Source: an uncultured bacterium
GTDB lineage: Bacteria > Gemmatimonadota > Gemmatimonadetes > Palauibacterales > KS3-K002
DNA: 5,552 nt
Assembly: GCA_947581845.1 (NCBI GenBank)
Contig: CANPVY010000267.1
Span: 1-5,552, forward strand
Reading direction: 5' to 3'
Shown here: positions 1-5,552 of the stretch, piece by piece
How the letters are laid out: each line of letters opens with the position of its first letter
How positions within the stretch are numbered: position 1 is the stretch's first letter
Notes under the pieces: model-generated
The model's input: only the letters and a program-made list of their open reading frames with translations
Database searches by the model: none
What the model was told of the DNA's origin: nothing
Translations under genes and position numbers: made by a program

Positions 1-41
1 GCCCGCCACACTCGCGATCCACACGTAGACTCTGGTGGCGC

Positions 42-47
42 AGGAGG
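42..47 (+). promoter_or_regulatory. Strong Shine-Dalgarno upstream of the alternative SDR start at 55
   Basis: A perfect AGGAGG lies seven bases before the ATG at 55, which is in frame with the SDR gene. It is the best ribosome binding site in the left flank and a better match than the GGAG before the start at 163. It supports a 299-residue product with a 36-residue N-terminal extension. Homology to the SDR fold begins only at the later Met, so the two lines of evidence conflict. Confidence 0.45.
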
Positions 48-80
48 GCTGTCAATGGACCGGGCCACCCCGGCTGCCAC

Positions 81-108
81 GGCGCCTGGCTTGCGCGGCG
101 CAGGTGCC
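81..108 (+). other. Imperfect inverted repeat in the leader of the SDR gene
   Basis: GGCGCCTG at 81-88 pairs with CAGGTGCC at 101-108, giving seven Watson-Crick pairs plus one G-U pair around a 12-base loop. It sits between the two candidate SDR starts. If translation starts at 163 it is in the 5' leader; if at 55 it is inside the coding extension. No T-run follows, so it does not look like an intrinsic terminator. In DNA this GC-rich it may be chance. Confidence 0.3.
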
Positions 109-151
109 CCCTTAGCTTCGGCAGCTAGCCTGCAACGAGAAACGAGCAGCT

Positions 152-155
152 GGAG
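152..155 (+). promoter_or_regulatory. Ribosome binding site for the preferred SDR start at 163
   Basis: GGAG lies seven bases before the ATG at 163. It supports starting the SDR where the conserved domain begins (MDLGLEGRVA). It is weaker than the AGGAGG at 42-47, which serves the in-frame ATG at 55. Confidence 0.55.
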
Positions 156-162
156 CGGCGTC

Positions 163-954
163 ATGGACTTGGGACTCGAGGGAAGGGTCGCAGCGGTCGG
201 CGGCGCGAGCAGCGGGCTGGGCAAGGCCATCGCCTGGGCTCTGGCTCGGGAAGGCGCCCGGATCGCGATCTGCGCCCGCGATGAAGAGCGGCTCGAGCGC
301 GCGGGCCTCGCCCTGCATCGCGCGTCCGGGCAGGAGATCTTCGCCTACGCCACCGACCTGGCCACCGCAGATGGACCGCGCGAGTTCGTTGAGGCGACGG
401 TCAGGCAGTTCGGCCGGCTCGACATCCTGATCTGCAACGCCGGCGGTCCGCCGGCCACCAGCAGCGTCAACACACCGCCCGAGGCCTGGGCCGAGGCCCT
501 GGACCTGAACCTGCTGAGCACGATCCGCCTCGCCCAGGCGGCGATCCCGCACATGCGCAAGAACCGCTGGGGCCGCATCATCTGCCTCACCTCGGTCTCG
601 GTGAAGTCGCCGCTGCCGGGCCTGATCCTCTCCAACACGGCACGGCCCGGCGTCGTCGGGTACGCGAAGACGATCGCCGAGGAATTCGCCACCGATGGCA
701 TCACGGTGAACGTGGTTTGCCCCGGCTACATGGCGACCGATCGGGTGACGGAACTTCTGGAACAGCGGGCCGCCGAGTCCCAGCTGAGCGTCGAGGAGAT
801 CACTGCCCAGCTGGTTGCGAATATCCCCGCCAGGCGCATGGGCGATCCCAAGGAACTCGGCGACCTGGTGGCCTTTCTCGCCTCGCAGCGGGCCGCCTAC
901 GTAACGGGTACGACGATCCAGATCGACGGCGGCTACGTCCGCGGGCTCCTCTGA
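163..954 (+). CDS. Short-chain dehydrogenase/reductase, atypical BKR-like subgroup
   Basis: The product from 163 is a 263-residue cytoplasmic Rossmann-fold protein, a normal length for a classical SDR. Visible motifs are the nucleotide-binding loop GGASSGLG (residues 13-20; the usual leading Thr is Gly), CNAGGPP (91-97), the structural Asn116 in DLNLLS, Ser144 of the active site, PGYMATDR (187-194) and the C-terminal YVTGTTIQIDGG (246-257). The YxxxK motif is absent: 13 residues after Ser144 the sequence reads SNTAR, so Ser157 replaces Tyr and Arg161 replaces Lys. From memory, this matches a known SDR subgroup resembling beta-ketoacyl-ACP reductase (FabG) but lacking a full catalytic tetrad. 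The reaction and substrate are therefore unknown, and FabG should not be assigned. The start at 163 is chosen because SDR homology begins there and GGAG precedes it; an ATG at 55 with a better ribosome binding site would add 36 Ala/Pro-rich residues. The stop is 16 bases before the acylase gene, so the two are probably co-transcribed. Confidence 0.9.
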   Translation: MDLGLEGRVAAVGGASSGLGKAIAWALAREGARIAICARDEERLERAGLALHRASGQEIFAYATDLATADGPREFVEATVRQFGRLDILICNAGGPPATSSVNTPPEAWAEALDLNLLSTIRLAQAAIPHMRKNRWGRIICLTSVSVKSPLPGLILSNTARPGVVGYAKTIAEEFATDGITVNVVCPGYMATDRVTELLEQRAAESQLSVEEITAQLVANIPARRMGDPKELGDLVAFLASQRAAYVTGTTIQIDGGYVRGLL

Positions 955-959
955 ACGCC

Positions 960-965
960 GGGAGG
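960..965 (+). promoter_or_regulatory. Ribosome binding site of the acylase gene
   Basis: GGGAGG lies five bases before the ATG at 971, inside the 16-base gap after the SDR stop codon. It fixes the acylase start. There is no room for a separate promoter in the gap, which supports an SDR-acylase operon. Confidence 0.75.
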
Positions 966-970
966 CAAAC

Positions 971-3052
971 ATGATCTCGACACAGCAGCGCTCACTCGCC
1001 GTCGTACTGACTGGCATCGCCCTACTGCTGGGCGGCTGCGGCCCGGCCGGGCCGGAGCGCACGGAGATCCTTTGGGACAGCTGGGGCGTGCCGCACATCT
1101 ACGGGAGGAACGCCGAGGAGCTCTTCCACGCCGTCGGCTGGGCCCAGGCGCAAAGCCACGGCGATTTGATCCTGCGGCTCTACGGACAGGCCCGCGCCCG
1201 CGGCGCGGAGTACTGGGGCGAGGACTATCTCGACTCGGATCGCTGGCTCATCACCGTTGGCGTGCCCGAGCGCGCCCGGCGTTGGTACGCCAGCCAGAAC
1301 CGTGGATTCCGCCGGAACCTCGATGCCTTCGCCGCGGGGTTCAACGCGTACGCCGCAGAGCACCCCGACGAGATCAACGACGAGGTCGAGGTCGTCCTGC
1401 CGGTGGATGCCACCGACGTGCTGGCCCACTTCCAGCACACGATCCTGTTCAGTTTCGTCGCGCAGCCGTGGATGATCGAAGCCCTGGAGCGAACCTGGCA
1501 GCCGGCTGGCTCGAACGCCTGGGCGATCGCGCCGTCACGGTCGGCGAGCGGGAACGCGATGCTGCTGGCCAACCCACACCTTCCCTGGTCGGACCTTTAC
1601 GTGTGGTACGAGGCCCAGCTGATCGCGCCCGGCGTGGACGCGTACGGCGCGACCCTGGTCGGGCTACCCGTACCTGCCGTCGCCTTCAATGACCACCTGG
1701 GCTGGACTCATACGGTGAATACTCACGACGGCGCCGACTTCTACGAGCTGACGCTCAGCGCGGGCGGCTATCGCTGGGACGGTGGAGTGCAGCCGTTCGA
1801 GACCGAAGAGCACACACTGCGCGTCAAGCAGGCCAACGGGGAGCCACGTGAGGAGACCGTACAGGTTCGACGGTCGATCCATGGTCCGGTCGTGATCGAG
1901 AGGCAGGACGCCGCACTGGCCCTCCGTATGGTCGGGCTCGACCGACCGGGCATGGTACAGGCCTGGTGGGACATGTGCAGAGCGACGAATCTGCGCGAGT
2001 TCGAGGCAGTCCTGGAGCGCATGGACCTCCCGATGTTCACGGTCATCTACGCCGACCGGGACGGTCACATCATGCATCTGTTCGCCGGGTTGACGCCGGT
2101 ACGACCGGAGGGCGAGTGGAACTGGTCCGGGATTGTCCCCGGCGATACCTCGGCGACGCTGTGGACCCAGATGCACCCGTACGAGGACCTGCCGCGTGTG
2201 CTCGATCCGGAGAGCGGCTGGCTGCAGAACGCGAACGACCCGCCCTGGACGACCACATTCCCCCGCGCCCTCAAGCCCGACGACTACCCCGAGTACATGG
2301 CACCCCGCTTCATGCACTTCCGGGCCCAGCGTTCGGCACGGATGCTATGGCAGGATGAATCCGTCACGTTCGACGAGCTGGTCCTCTACAAGCACTCCAC
2401 GCATGTGGAGTTGGCCGACCATATCCTGGATGACGTGATCGGGGCCGCGCGCGCGCAGGGCGGCGCGCTGGCCCGCCAAGCCGCTGGCGTGCTGGAGAGA
2501 TGGGATCGGAAGACCGACGCGGACAGTCGTGGCGCCGTGCTCTTCATCGCTTTCGTGGAGGAGCTGATGGGCCGCTTCGGGGCCCGCGCCTTCGCGGTAG
2601 CCTGGAACCCCGAGTCGCCGCTTGACACGCCCGACGGTCTGGCGGATCACGCCGCCGCCGCGGCGGCCCTGGAGAGGGCCGCGGCCCACGTCGATTCCGC
2701 CTACGGCGCCCTGGACGTCCCTTACGGCGACGTGTACCGCCTGCGTAGAGACGAGTTGGATCTACCGGGCAACGGCGGTCGCGACAACTTCGGCATCTTC
2801 CGGGCCGCCTGGTACCAACCCACCGAGGACGAGGTCTACCGGGCGTTCGGCGGCGACAGCTACGTCGCGGCCATCGAGTTCTCCGACCCCGTGAAGGCCA
2901 TGGCGGTGCTCGGCTACGGAAACGCCAGCCAGCCCGGCTCGCCGCACCGGACGGATCAGCTCGAGCTGGTCGCCCGCAAGGAGCTGCGCTCGGTCTGGCG
3001 CGCCCGTGAAGAGATCGAGGCCCACCTGGAATCCCGCGAGGTCTTCCAGTAG
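971..3052 (+). CDS. Penicillin acylase family N-terminal-nucleophile amidohydrolase, predicted lipoprotein
   Basis: A 693-residue amide hydrolase of the family that includes penicillin G acylase, cephalosporin acylase and acyl-homoserine-lactone acylases such as PvdQ. The N-terminus is a lipoprotein signal: Arg7, a hydrophobic stretch (9-20) and the lipobox LGGC with Cys23. Gly at +2 would favour the outer membrane under the E. coli sorting rule. The alpha-chain part follows, with DSWGVPHIYG (36-45) and GWAQAQ (56-61). Self-cleavage is expected between Gly180 and Ser181 (PAGSNAW); Ser181 would become the beta-chain N-terminal nucleophile. His203 in NPHLPW falls at beta-23, the position of the conserved His in cephalosporin and homoserine-lactone acylases. 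HTVN (247-250) covers the beta-69/70 oxyanion position, and NANDPPW (420-426) carries the likely oxyanion Asn. The family C-terminal motif SQPGSPHRTDQ is at 653-663. All key residues are present, so an active enzyme is expected. Substrate is unknown; the family name does not imply penicillin cleavage. The length is slightly short for the family. It lies 16 bases after the SDR gene. Confidence 0.93.
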   Translation: MISTQQRSLAVVLTGIALLLGGCGPAGPERTEILWDSWGVPHIYGRNAEELFHAVGWAQAQSHGDLILRLYGQARARGAEYWGEDYLDSDRWLITVGVPERARRWYASQNRGFRRNLDAFAAGFNAYAAEHPDEINDEVEVVLPVDATDVLAHFQHTILFSFVAQPWMIEALERTWQPAGSNAWAIAPSRSASGNAMLLANPHLPWSDLYVWYEAQLIAPGVDAYGATLVGLPVPAVAFNDHLGWTHTVNTHDGADFYELTLSAGGYRWDGGVQPFETEEHTLRVKQANGEPREETVQVRRSIHGPVVIERQDAALALRMVGLDRPGMVQAWWDMCRATNLREFEAVLERMDLPMFTVIYADRDGHIMHLFAGLTPVRPEGEWNWSGIVPGDTSATLWTQMHPYEDLPRVLDPESGWLQNANDPPWTTTFPRALKPDDYPEYMAPRFMHFRAQRSARMLWQDESVTFDELVLYKHSTHVELADHILDDVIGAARAQGGALARQAAGVLERWDRKTDADSRGAVLFIAFVEELMGRFGARAFAVAWNPESPLDTPDGLADHAAAAAALERAAAHVDSAYGALDVPYGDVYRLRRDELDLPGNGGRDNFGIFRAAWYQPTEDEVYRAFGGDSYVAAIEFSDPVKAMAVLGYGNASQPGSPHRTDQLELVARKELRSVWRAREEIEAHLESREVFQ

Positions 3053-3061
3053 GTCTGTCCC

Positions 3062-3086
3062 GGCGGCCAGGCTGAAACCTGCCGCC
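3062..3086 (+). terminator. GC-rich hairpin just after the acylase stop codon, possible terminator
   Basis: GGCGGC plus AGG on the left (one bulged C at 3068 or 3067) pairs with CCTGCCGCC on the right around the six-base loop CTGAAA, giving nine base pairs. It begins nine bases after the acylase TAG. The placement and strength suit a transcript end or an RNA 3'-stabilising structure. No T-run follows (next bases are CGCCCACG), so it is not a classical intrinsic terminator. It may work with Rho or only protect the mRNA. Confidence 0.45.
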
Positions 3087-3117
3087 CGCCCACGTTCGTA
3101 GTGTCGCATGTAAGGCA

Positions 3118-3155
3118 CCATGCCCAGGCCTCGAAGCGTTGGAGGCTGGGCATGG
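3118..3155 (+). repeat. Long inverted repeat (14-bp stem with one bulge)
   Basis: CCATGCCCAG (3118-3127) and CTGGGCATGG (3146-3155) are perfect 10-base reverse complements. After one bulged G (3128), CCTC (3129-3132) pairs with GAGG (3142-3145), leaving the nine-base loop GAAGCGTTG. A stem this long over so short a distance is unlikely to be chance. Neither strand has a T-run beyond the stem, so a standard terminator is doubtful in either direction. It could be an operator-like palindrome, a repetitive extragenic element, or part of a folded leader for the adaptor gene. Confidence 0.7.
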
Positions 3156-3230
3156 GGCCGGGCAGGTGGGACAGGCTGCCGCGTTCCGGCCCAAATCCCA
3201 CAAACAGCAGAAACAAAGGGTCTTCTCTAC

Positions 3231-3234
3231 GGAG
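3231..3234 (+). promoter_or_regulatory. Ribosome binding site of the adaptor gene
   Basis: GGAG lies eight bases before the ATG at 3243. It decides the start. The in-frame ATG at 3120 has no ribosome binding site, lies inside the long inverted repeat, and would add 41 residues unlike any adaptor N-terminus. Confidence 0.7.
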
Positions 3235-3242
3235 CAGTCAGG

Positions 3243-4337
3243 ATGAAGCGACGGACTAAGGTCGTTTTCGGCGTCGCCGCCGCCGCCGTTGTCGGCGTTG
3301 GAGTGGTCGCCGCCATGCGCAACGGCGGCTCGAACGGCAATGATGTCAGAACCGTCGAGGTCGAACGAGGCGCAATTGTCGACAAGGCGCTGGCCGTCGG
3401 CCAGATCGAGCCCGAGGTCGAGATCAGCGTCAAGTCGAAGATCTCGGGCGTGGTGAGCCAGGAATTCGCGGAAGTCGGCCAGTTCGTTCGGGCCGGCGCG
3501 CCACTGCTGGAGATCAAGCCGACGCCGACACCGCTGGAGCTGGTGGAGACGCGCCGCCAACTCGAGCTGCGCCAGCTCGAGCTCGAGAACCAGCGCCGTG
3601 AACTCGCTCGCCAGCGCAGCCTGGTGGAGCAGGGCCTTATCTCGCAGGACCAGTACGAGACCGCGGAGCGCGCCTACGGCGAGGCCGAGCTCAACCTGAA
3701 GCTAGCGGAGGAGCGGCTGGCACTGCTGGAGGAAGGCCGCGTGCAGATGGCCGATCAGAACATCGACGCCATCATCAAATCGCCCATCGACGGATTCATC
3801 CTCGAGAAAAACGTCGAGATCGGCGACCCAGTCGTGCCGCTCAACCCGTACCAGGAAGGGACAGTGCTCATCACGATGGCGGAGATGAGCTCGCTGATCT
3901 TCCGCGGCACCGTGGACGAGATCGACGTGGGACGCCTGCGTGAGGGGATGCCGGTCGAGATCAAGGTCGGCGCGCTGCCGAACGCCAAGGTCACGGGCAC
4001 GCTCTCCAAGATCTCGCTCAAGGCGCGCACTGAGGACAACGCCACGGTCTTCCCCGTCGAGATCTCGCTCGATCCCACCGACGGGGTCGTCCTGCGGGCG
4101 GGCTACTCCGCCCAGGCCGACATCATCATCGATCGGCGCGACGACGTCCTGATGATCCCGGAACGGCTCATCAGCATTTCGGGTGACACCGCCCGCGTGA
4201 CCGTGCTGCTGGATGATGGCACCCAGGAGGAGCGTGTGATCGAGACTGGCCTGAGCGACGCCATCAACATCGAGGTCGTCGCCGGTCTGCAAGCGGGCGA
4301 GGCGGTGGTCGAGCCGCCGCCACGCGAGATCGAGTAG
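3243..4337 (+). CDS. Periplasmic adaptor (membrane fusion) protein, MacA/HlyD type
   Basis: A 364-residue adaptor that would link an inner-membrane ABC transporter to an outer-membrane TolC-like channel. After the basic start MKRRTK, a hydrophobic helix (about 7-24) has no lipobox Cys, so the protein is anchored by this uncleaved helix. The first half of the lipoyl-like domain is at about 60-92 (SKISGVVSQEFAEVGQ, then GAPLLEI). A short coiled-coil hairpin runs from about 97 to 166, turning at GLIS (131-134). The second lipoyl half follows (IIKSPIDGFILEKNVEIGD, about 177-195), then a beta-barrel (about 205-295) and a membrane-proximal domain (about 300-364). At the hairpin tip, Arg123, Leu127 and Ser134 have the R-x3-L-x6-S spacing of the TolC-docking motif known from AcrA and MacA. 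The size suits a MacA-type protein, but identity to macA itself is not shown. The substrate is unknown. The permease gene begins seven bases after the stop, a typical adaptor-transporter operon arrangement. Confidence 0.92.
   Translation: MKRRTKVVFGVAAAAVVGVGVVAAMRNGGSNGNDVRTVEVERGAIVDKALAVGQIEPEVEISVKSKISGVVSQEFAEVGQFVRAGAPLLEIKPTPTPLELVETRRQLELRQLELENQRRELARQRSLVEQGLISQDQYETAERAYGEAELNLKLAEERLALLEEGRVQMADQNIDAIIKSPIDGFILEKNVEIGDPVVPLNPYQEGTVLITMAEMSSLIFRGTVDEIDVGRLREGMPVEIKVGALPNAKVTGTLSKISLKARTEDNATVFPVEISLDPTDGVVLRAGYSAQADIIIDRRDDVLMIPERLISISGDTARVTVLLDDGTQEERVIETGLSDAINIEVVAGLQAGEAVVEPPPREIE
3555..3584 (+). repeat. Tandem 15-bp repeat in the adaptor coiled coil
   Basis: Two adjacent 15-base units, CGCCAACTCGAGCTG and CGCCAGCTCGAGCTC, agree at 13 of 15 positions and both encode RQLEL (residues 105-114). 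This looks like a small in-frame duplication in the first helix of the adaptor hairpin. It keeps the frame but is five residues, not a heptad, so it would shift the coiled-coil register. Convergent codon choice is also possible. Confidence 0.5.
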
Positions 4338-4344
4338 CCGACTC

Positions 4345-5552
4345 ATGCGGCTCTTCGGCAGCTTCACGGACTTCTTCAACGACATCCGCACGCAGCGGCT
4401 ACGCACGCTGCTCACCATCATGGGGATCACCTGGGGCACGGTCGCCGTGGTCGTGCTGCTGGCCTTCGGCATCGGCCTCGAGCGGCAGACACGCAAGCGC
4501 ATGCACGGCCTGGGCGAGCGGATCGTCATCCTGTTCGGTAACCGCACGACCAAGACCTACGCGGGCTTCCCGGAGGGTCGCTTTATCCGGCTGCAAGAGG
4601 AGGACGTCGATCTGCTACAGCGGGAGATACGCGAGATCAGCGCGATCAGCCCGGAATACAGCCGCTGGGGCATCTCGGTGCGGCGTGGCCGCAACAGCGC
4701 GCGGCCCAACGTGACCGGCGTCTACCCGGTCTACGGCGTGTTGCGCAACGTCATCCCCGACTGGGGTGGCCGCTTCATCAACCAGGCTGACGTGGATCAG
4801 CGGCGCCGCGTCGCTTTCCTGGGCAACGAGCTGACCAAGCTGTTGTTCGAGGACGAGGATCCCGTCGGTAAGCAGGTATTCGTGGGCAAGGTGCCGTTCA
4901 CGGTCATCGGCGTACTGAAGGAGAAGCAGCAGAATTCCTCCTACAACTCGCGCGACCGCGACCGCGTCTTCATCCCGGCCAGTACACACGAAGCGATCTT
5001 CGGCCAGCGCTACCTCGCCAACATCGTCTACCGGACCCGCACGCCGGAGGTGACCCGGGGCGTCGAGCAGCGCGTCAACGAGGTGCTCGGCCGCAAGTAC
5101 CGCTTCGACCCGAGCGACGACGACGCGCTGATGGAATGGGACACCCACGAGTACGATCAGATGGCCAATGCCATCTTCCTCGGCATGAACCTTTTCCTCG
5201 GGATCGTCGGCACCTTCACGCTCACCGTCGGCGGCATCGGCGTCGCCAACATCATGTACATCGTCGTGAAGGAGCGCACGCGCGAGATCGGCATCCGACG
5301 CTCCGTCGGCGCGCGCAAACGCGACATCCTACTGCAGTTCCTCGGCCAGGCCTTCGTCGTCGTCGGCAGCGGCGCCGCACTCGGCTTCCTCATCTCTTTG
5401 GCGATCATCAAGCTGGGAGCGAACCTGCCGATGCAGGAGTTCGTCGGCCGACCCACCCTCTCGCCGGTCGTCGCGAGCGTCACCATCCTCCTGCTGACCG
5501 GCGTCGCACTTCTCGCCGGGTACTTCCCCGCTCGCAAGGCGGCGAACCTGGA
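4345..5552 (+). CDS. ABC transporter permease, MacB core domain plus FtsX domain, no ATPase; cut by the window edge
   Basis: An open frame of 402 codons runs from the ATG at 4345 to the right edge without a stop. The product is a type VII (MacB/LolC-like) ABC permease. A cytoplasmic amphipathic start leads to TM1 (about 21-45, with LRTLLTIMGITWG). A large periplasmic MacB core domain follows (about 46-272), including VAFLGNELTKLLFEDEDPVG (156-175) and VPFTVIGVL (183-191). TM2 (about 277-307) leads to the conserved cytoplasmic segment KERTREIGIRRSVGARKRD (309-327), which contacts the ATPase. TM3 is at about 329-357 and TM4 at about 373-393, ending AGYFPARKAANL. This final motif is normally near the C-terminus, so only a few residues should be missing. 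No Walker A or signature motif is present, unlike true MacB, so a separate ATPase is needed. The start has only a weak GAG upstream; translation is probably coupled to the adaptor stop seven bases before. Confidence 0.92.
   Translation, partial: MRLFGSFTDFFNDIRTQRLRTLLTIMGITWGTVAVVVLLAFGIGLERQTRKRMHGLGERIVILFGNRTTKTYAGFPEGRFIRLQEEDVDLLQREIREISAISPEYSRWGISVRRGRNSARPNVTGVYPVYGVLRNVIPDWGGRFINQADVDQRRRVAFLGNELTKLLFEDEDPVGKQVFVGKVPFTVIGVLKEKQQNSSYNSRDRDRVFIPASTHEAIFGQRYLANIVYRTRTPEVTRGVEQRVNEVLGRKYRFDPSDDDALMEWDTHEYDQMANAIFLGMNLFLGIVGTFTLTVGGIGVANIMYIVVKERTREIGIRRSVGARKRDILLQFLGQAFVVVGSGAALGFLISLAIIKLGANLPMQEFVGRPTLSPVVASVTILLLTGVALLAGYFPARKAANL

Larger units (their letters stand above)
3055..3174 (+). 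other. Possible three-way-junction RNA or hairpin-bearing repeat unit
   Basis: CTGTCCC (3055-3061) is the exact reverse complement of GGGACAG (3168-3174). These arms directly enclose the hairpin at 3062-3086 and the hairpin at 3118-3155, and GCCC (3088-3091) can also pair with GGGC (3160-3163). Together they could form a closed 120-base fold. A competing pairing exists: ACCTGCC (3077-3083), part of the first hairpin, is complementary to GGCAGGT (3161-3167). The pairings are read directly; their formation in RNA and any function are inference. Chance pairing is not excluded in GC-rich DNA. A small repeat element with 7-base terminal inverted repeats is an alternative, but I see no target-site duplication. 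Confidence 0.35.
3053..3242 (+). other. Intergenic region with nested inverted repeats
   Basis: This 190-base gap is the only sizeable non-coding stretch after the first gene. Its first two thirds (3055-3174) hold two strong hairpins and complementary outer arms. Its last third (about 3191-3220) is unusually A-rich for the window and looks unstructured, leading to the ribosome binding site at 3231-3234. I see no clear -35/-10 promoter and no T-run after either hairpin. The natural reading is the 3' end of the SDR-acylase unit and the leader of the adaptor-permease unit. Confidence 0.7.

Noticed and set aside
1..28. Possible tail of an upstream gene ending at TAG 26-28
   Set aside because: Only eight codons are visible in that frame, with no way to judge coding content, so no feature is called.
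112..1098. A 328-codon open frame on the minus strand opposite the SDR gene
   Set aside because: The sequence is low-complexity and has no family motifs; the + strand frame has unambiguous SDR motifs.
2654..2687. Two perfect palindromes, GCCGCCGCGGCGGC (2654-2667) and GGGCCGCGGCCC (2676-2687)
   Set aside because: They lie inside the acylase gene and encode an Ala-rich helix. Runs of GCC/GCG Ala codons make such palindromes by themselves.
3175..3230. Search for a sigma-70 promoter before the adaptor gene
   Set aside because: No pair of -35 and -10 hexamers with acceptable match and spacing was found by eye. Promoters in GC-rich genomes can be too degenerate to see this way.
3120..3242. Upstream in-frame ATG at 3120 as an alternative adaptor start
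   Set aside because: There is no ribosome binding site, it lies inside the long inverted repeat, and the extra 41 residues would precede a normal membrane anchor. The ATG at 3243 has GGAG at good spacing.
2544..3560. A 338-codon open frame on the minus strand spanning the acylase end, the intergenic region and the adaptor start
   Set aside because: Its translation is dominated by Arg, Pro and Gly with no recognisable domain, and it overlaps two genes whose homology is clear. It is a product of high GC.
4615..5537. Minus-strand open frames (4615-5148 and 5157-5537) at the right end
   Set aside because: They lie opposite the permease, which has clear MacB core and FtsX motifs through the whole stretch. 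Their translations show no domains.

Overview
This is a GC-rich bacterial window with all genes on the + strand and little space between them. It carries three complete genes and one gene cut by the right edge. The organism is very probably a Gram-negative (diderm) bacterium. It has a predicted lipoprotein of the penicillin-acylase family, and a periplasmic adaptor protein paired with a MacB/FtsX-type permease, which is a machine that normally spans a two-membrane envelope. The high GC and third-position G/C bias, with this gene content, would fit Acidobacteriota, Gemmatimonadota, Myxococcota or GC-rich Proteobacteria. The sequence alone does not decide between them.

Layout. Positions 1-162 hold the left flank, with two competing start sites for the first gene. 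Positions 163-954 (possibly from 55) encode a short-chain dehydrogenase/reductase (SDR) whose catalytic Tyr and Lys are replaced by Ser and Arg. After 16 bases and a strong ribosome binding site, 971-3052 encodes a 693-residue penicillin-acylase-family N-terminal-nucleophile hydrolase with a lipobox. The two genes look like one operon. Positions 3053-3242 are a 190-base intergenic region unusually rich in nested inverted repeats: two strong hairpins plus complementary outer arms that could close both into a three-way junction. Positions 3243-4337 encode a MacA/HlyD-type periplasmic adaptor. Seven bases later, from 4345 to beyond the right edge, comes an ABC transporter permease with a MacB periplasmic core domain and an FtsX domain, but no fused ATPase.

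How the genes may work together. The first pair is an envelope amidohydrolase with a cytoplasmic oxidoreductase-like protein. Substrates cannot be read from sequence; N-acyl compounds such as acyl-homoserine lactones, lipopeptides or beta-lactams are the family's known range. The second pair is the start of a tripartite ABC export operon, in which the ATPase and perhaps a second permease should lie downstream. The structured gap suggests two separate transcription units, or a control point between them.

Most of the window is ordinary. The parts that merit a second look are the folded intergenic region, the degenerate SDR active site with its double start, and the adaptor-permease pair without an ATPase between them.
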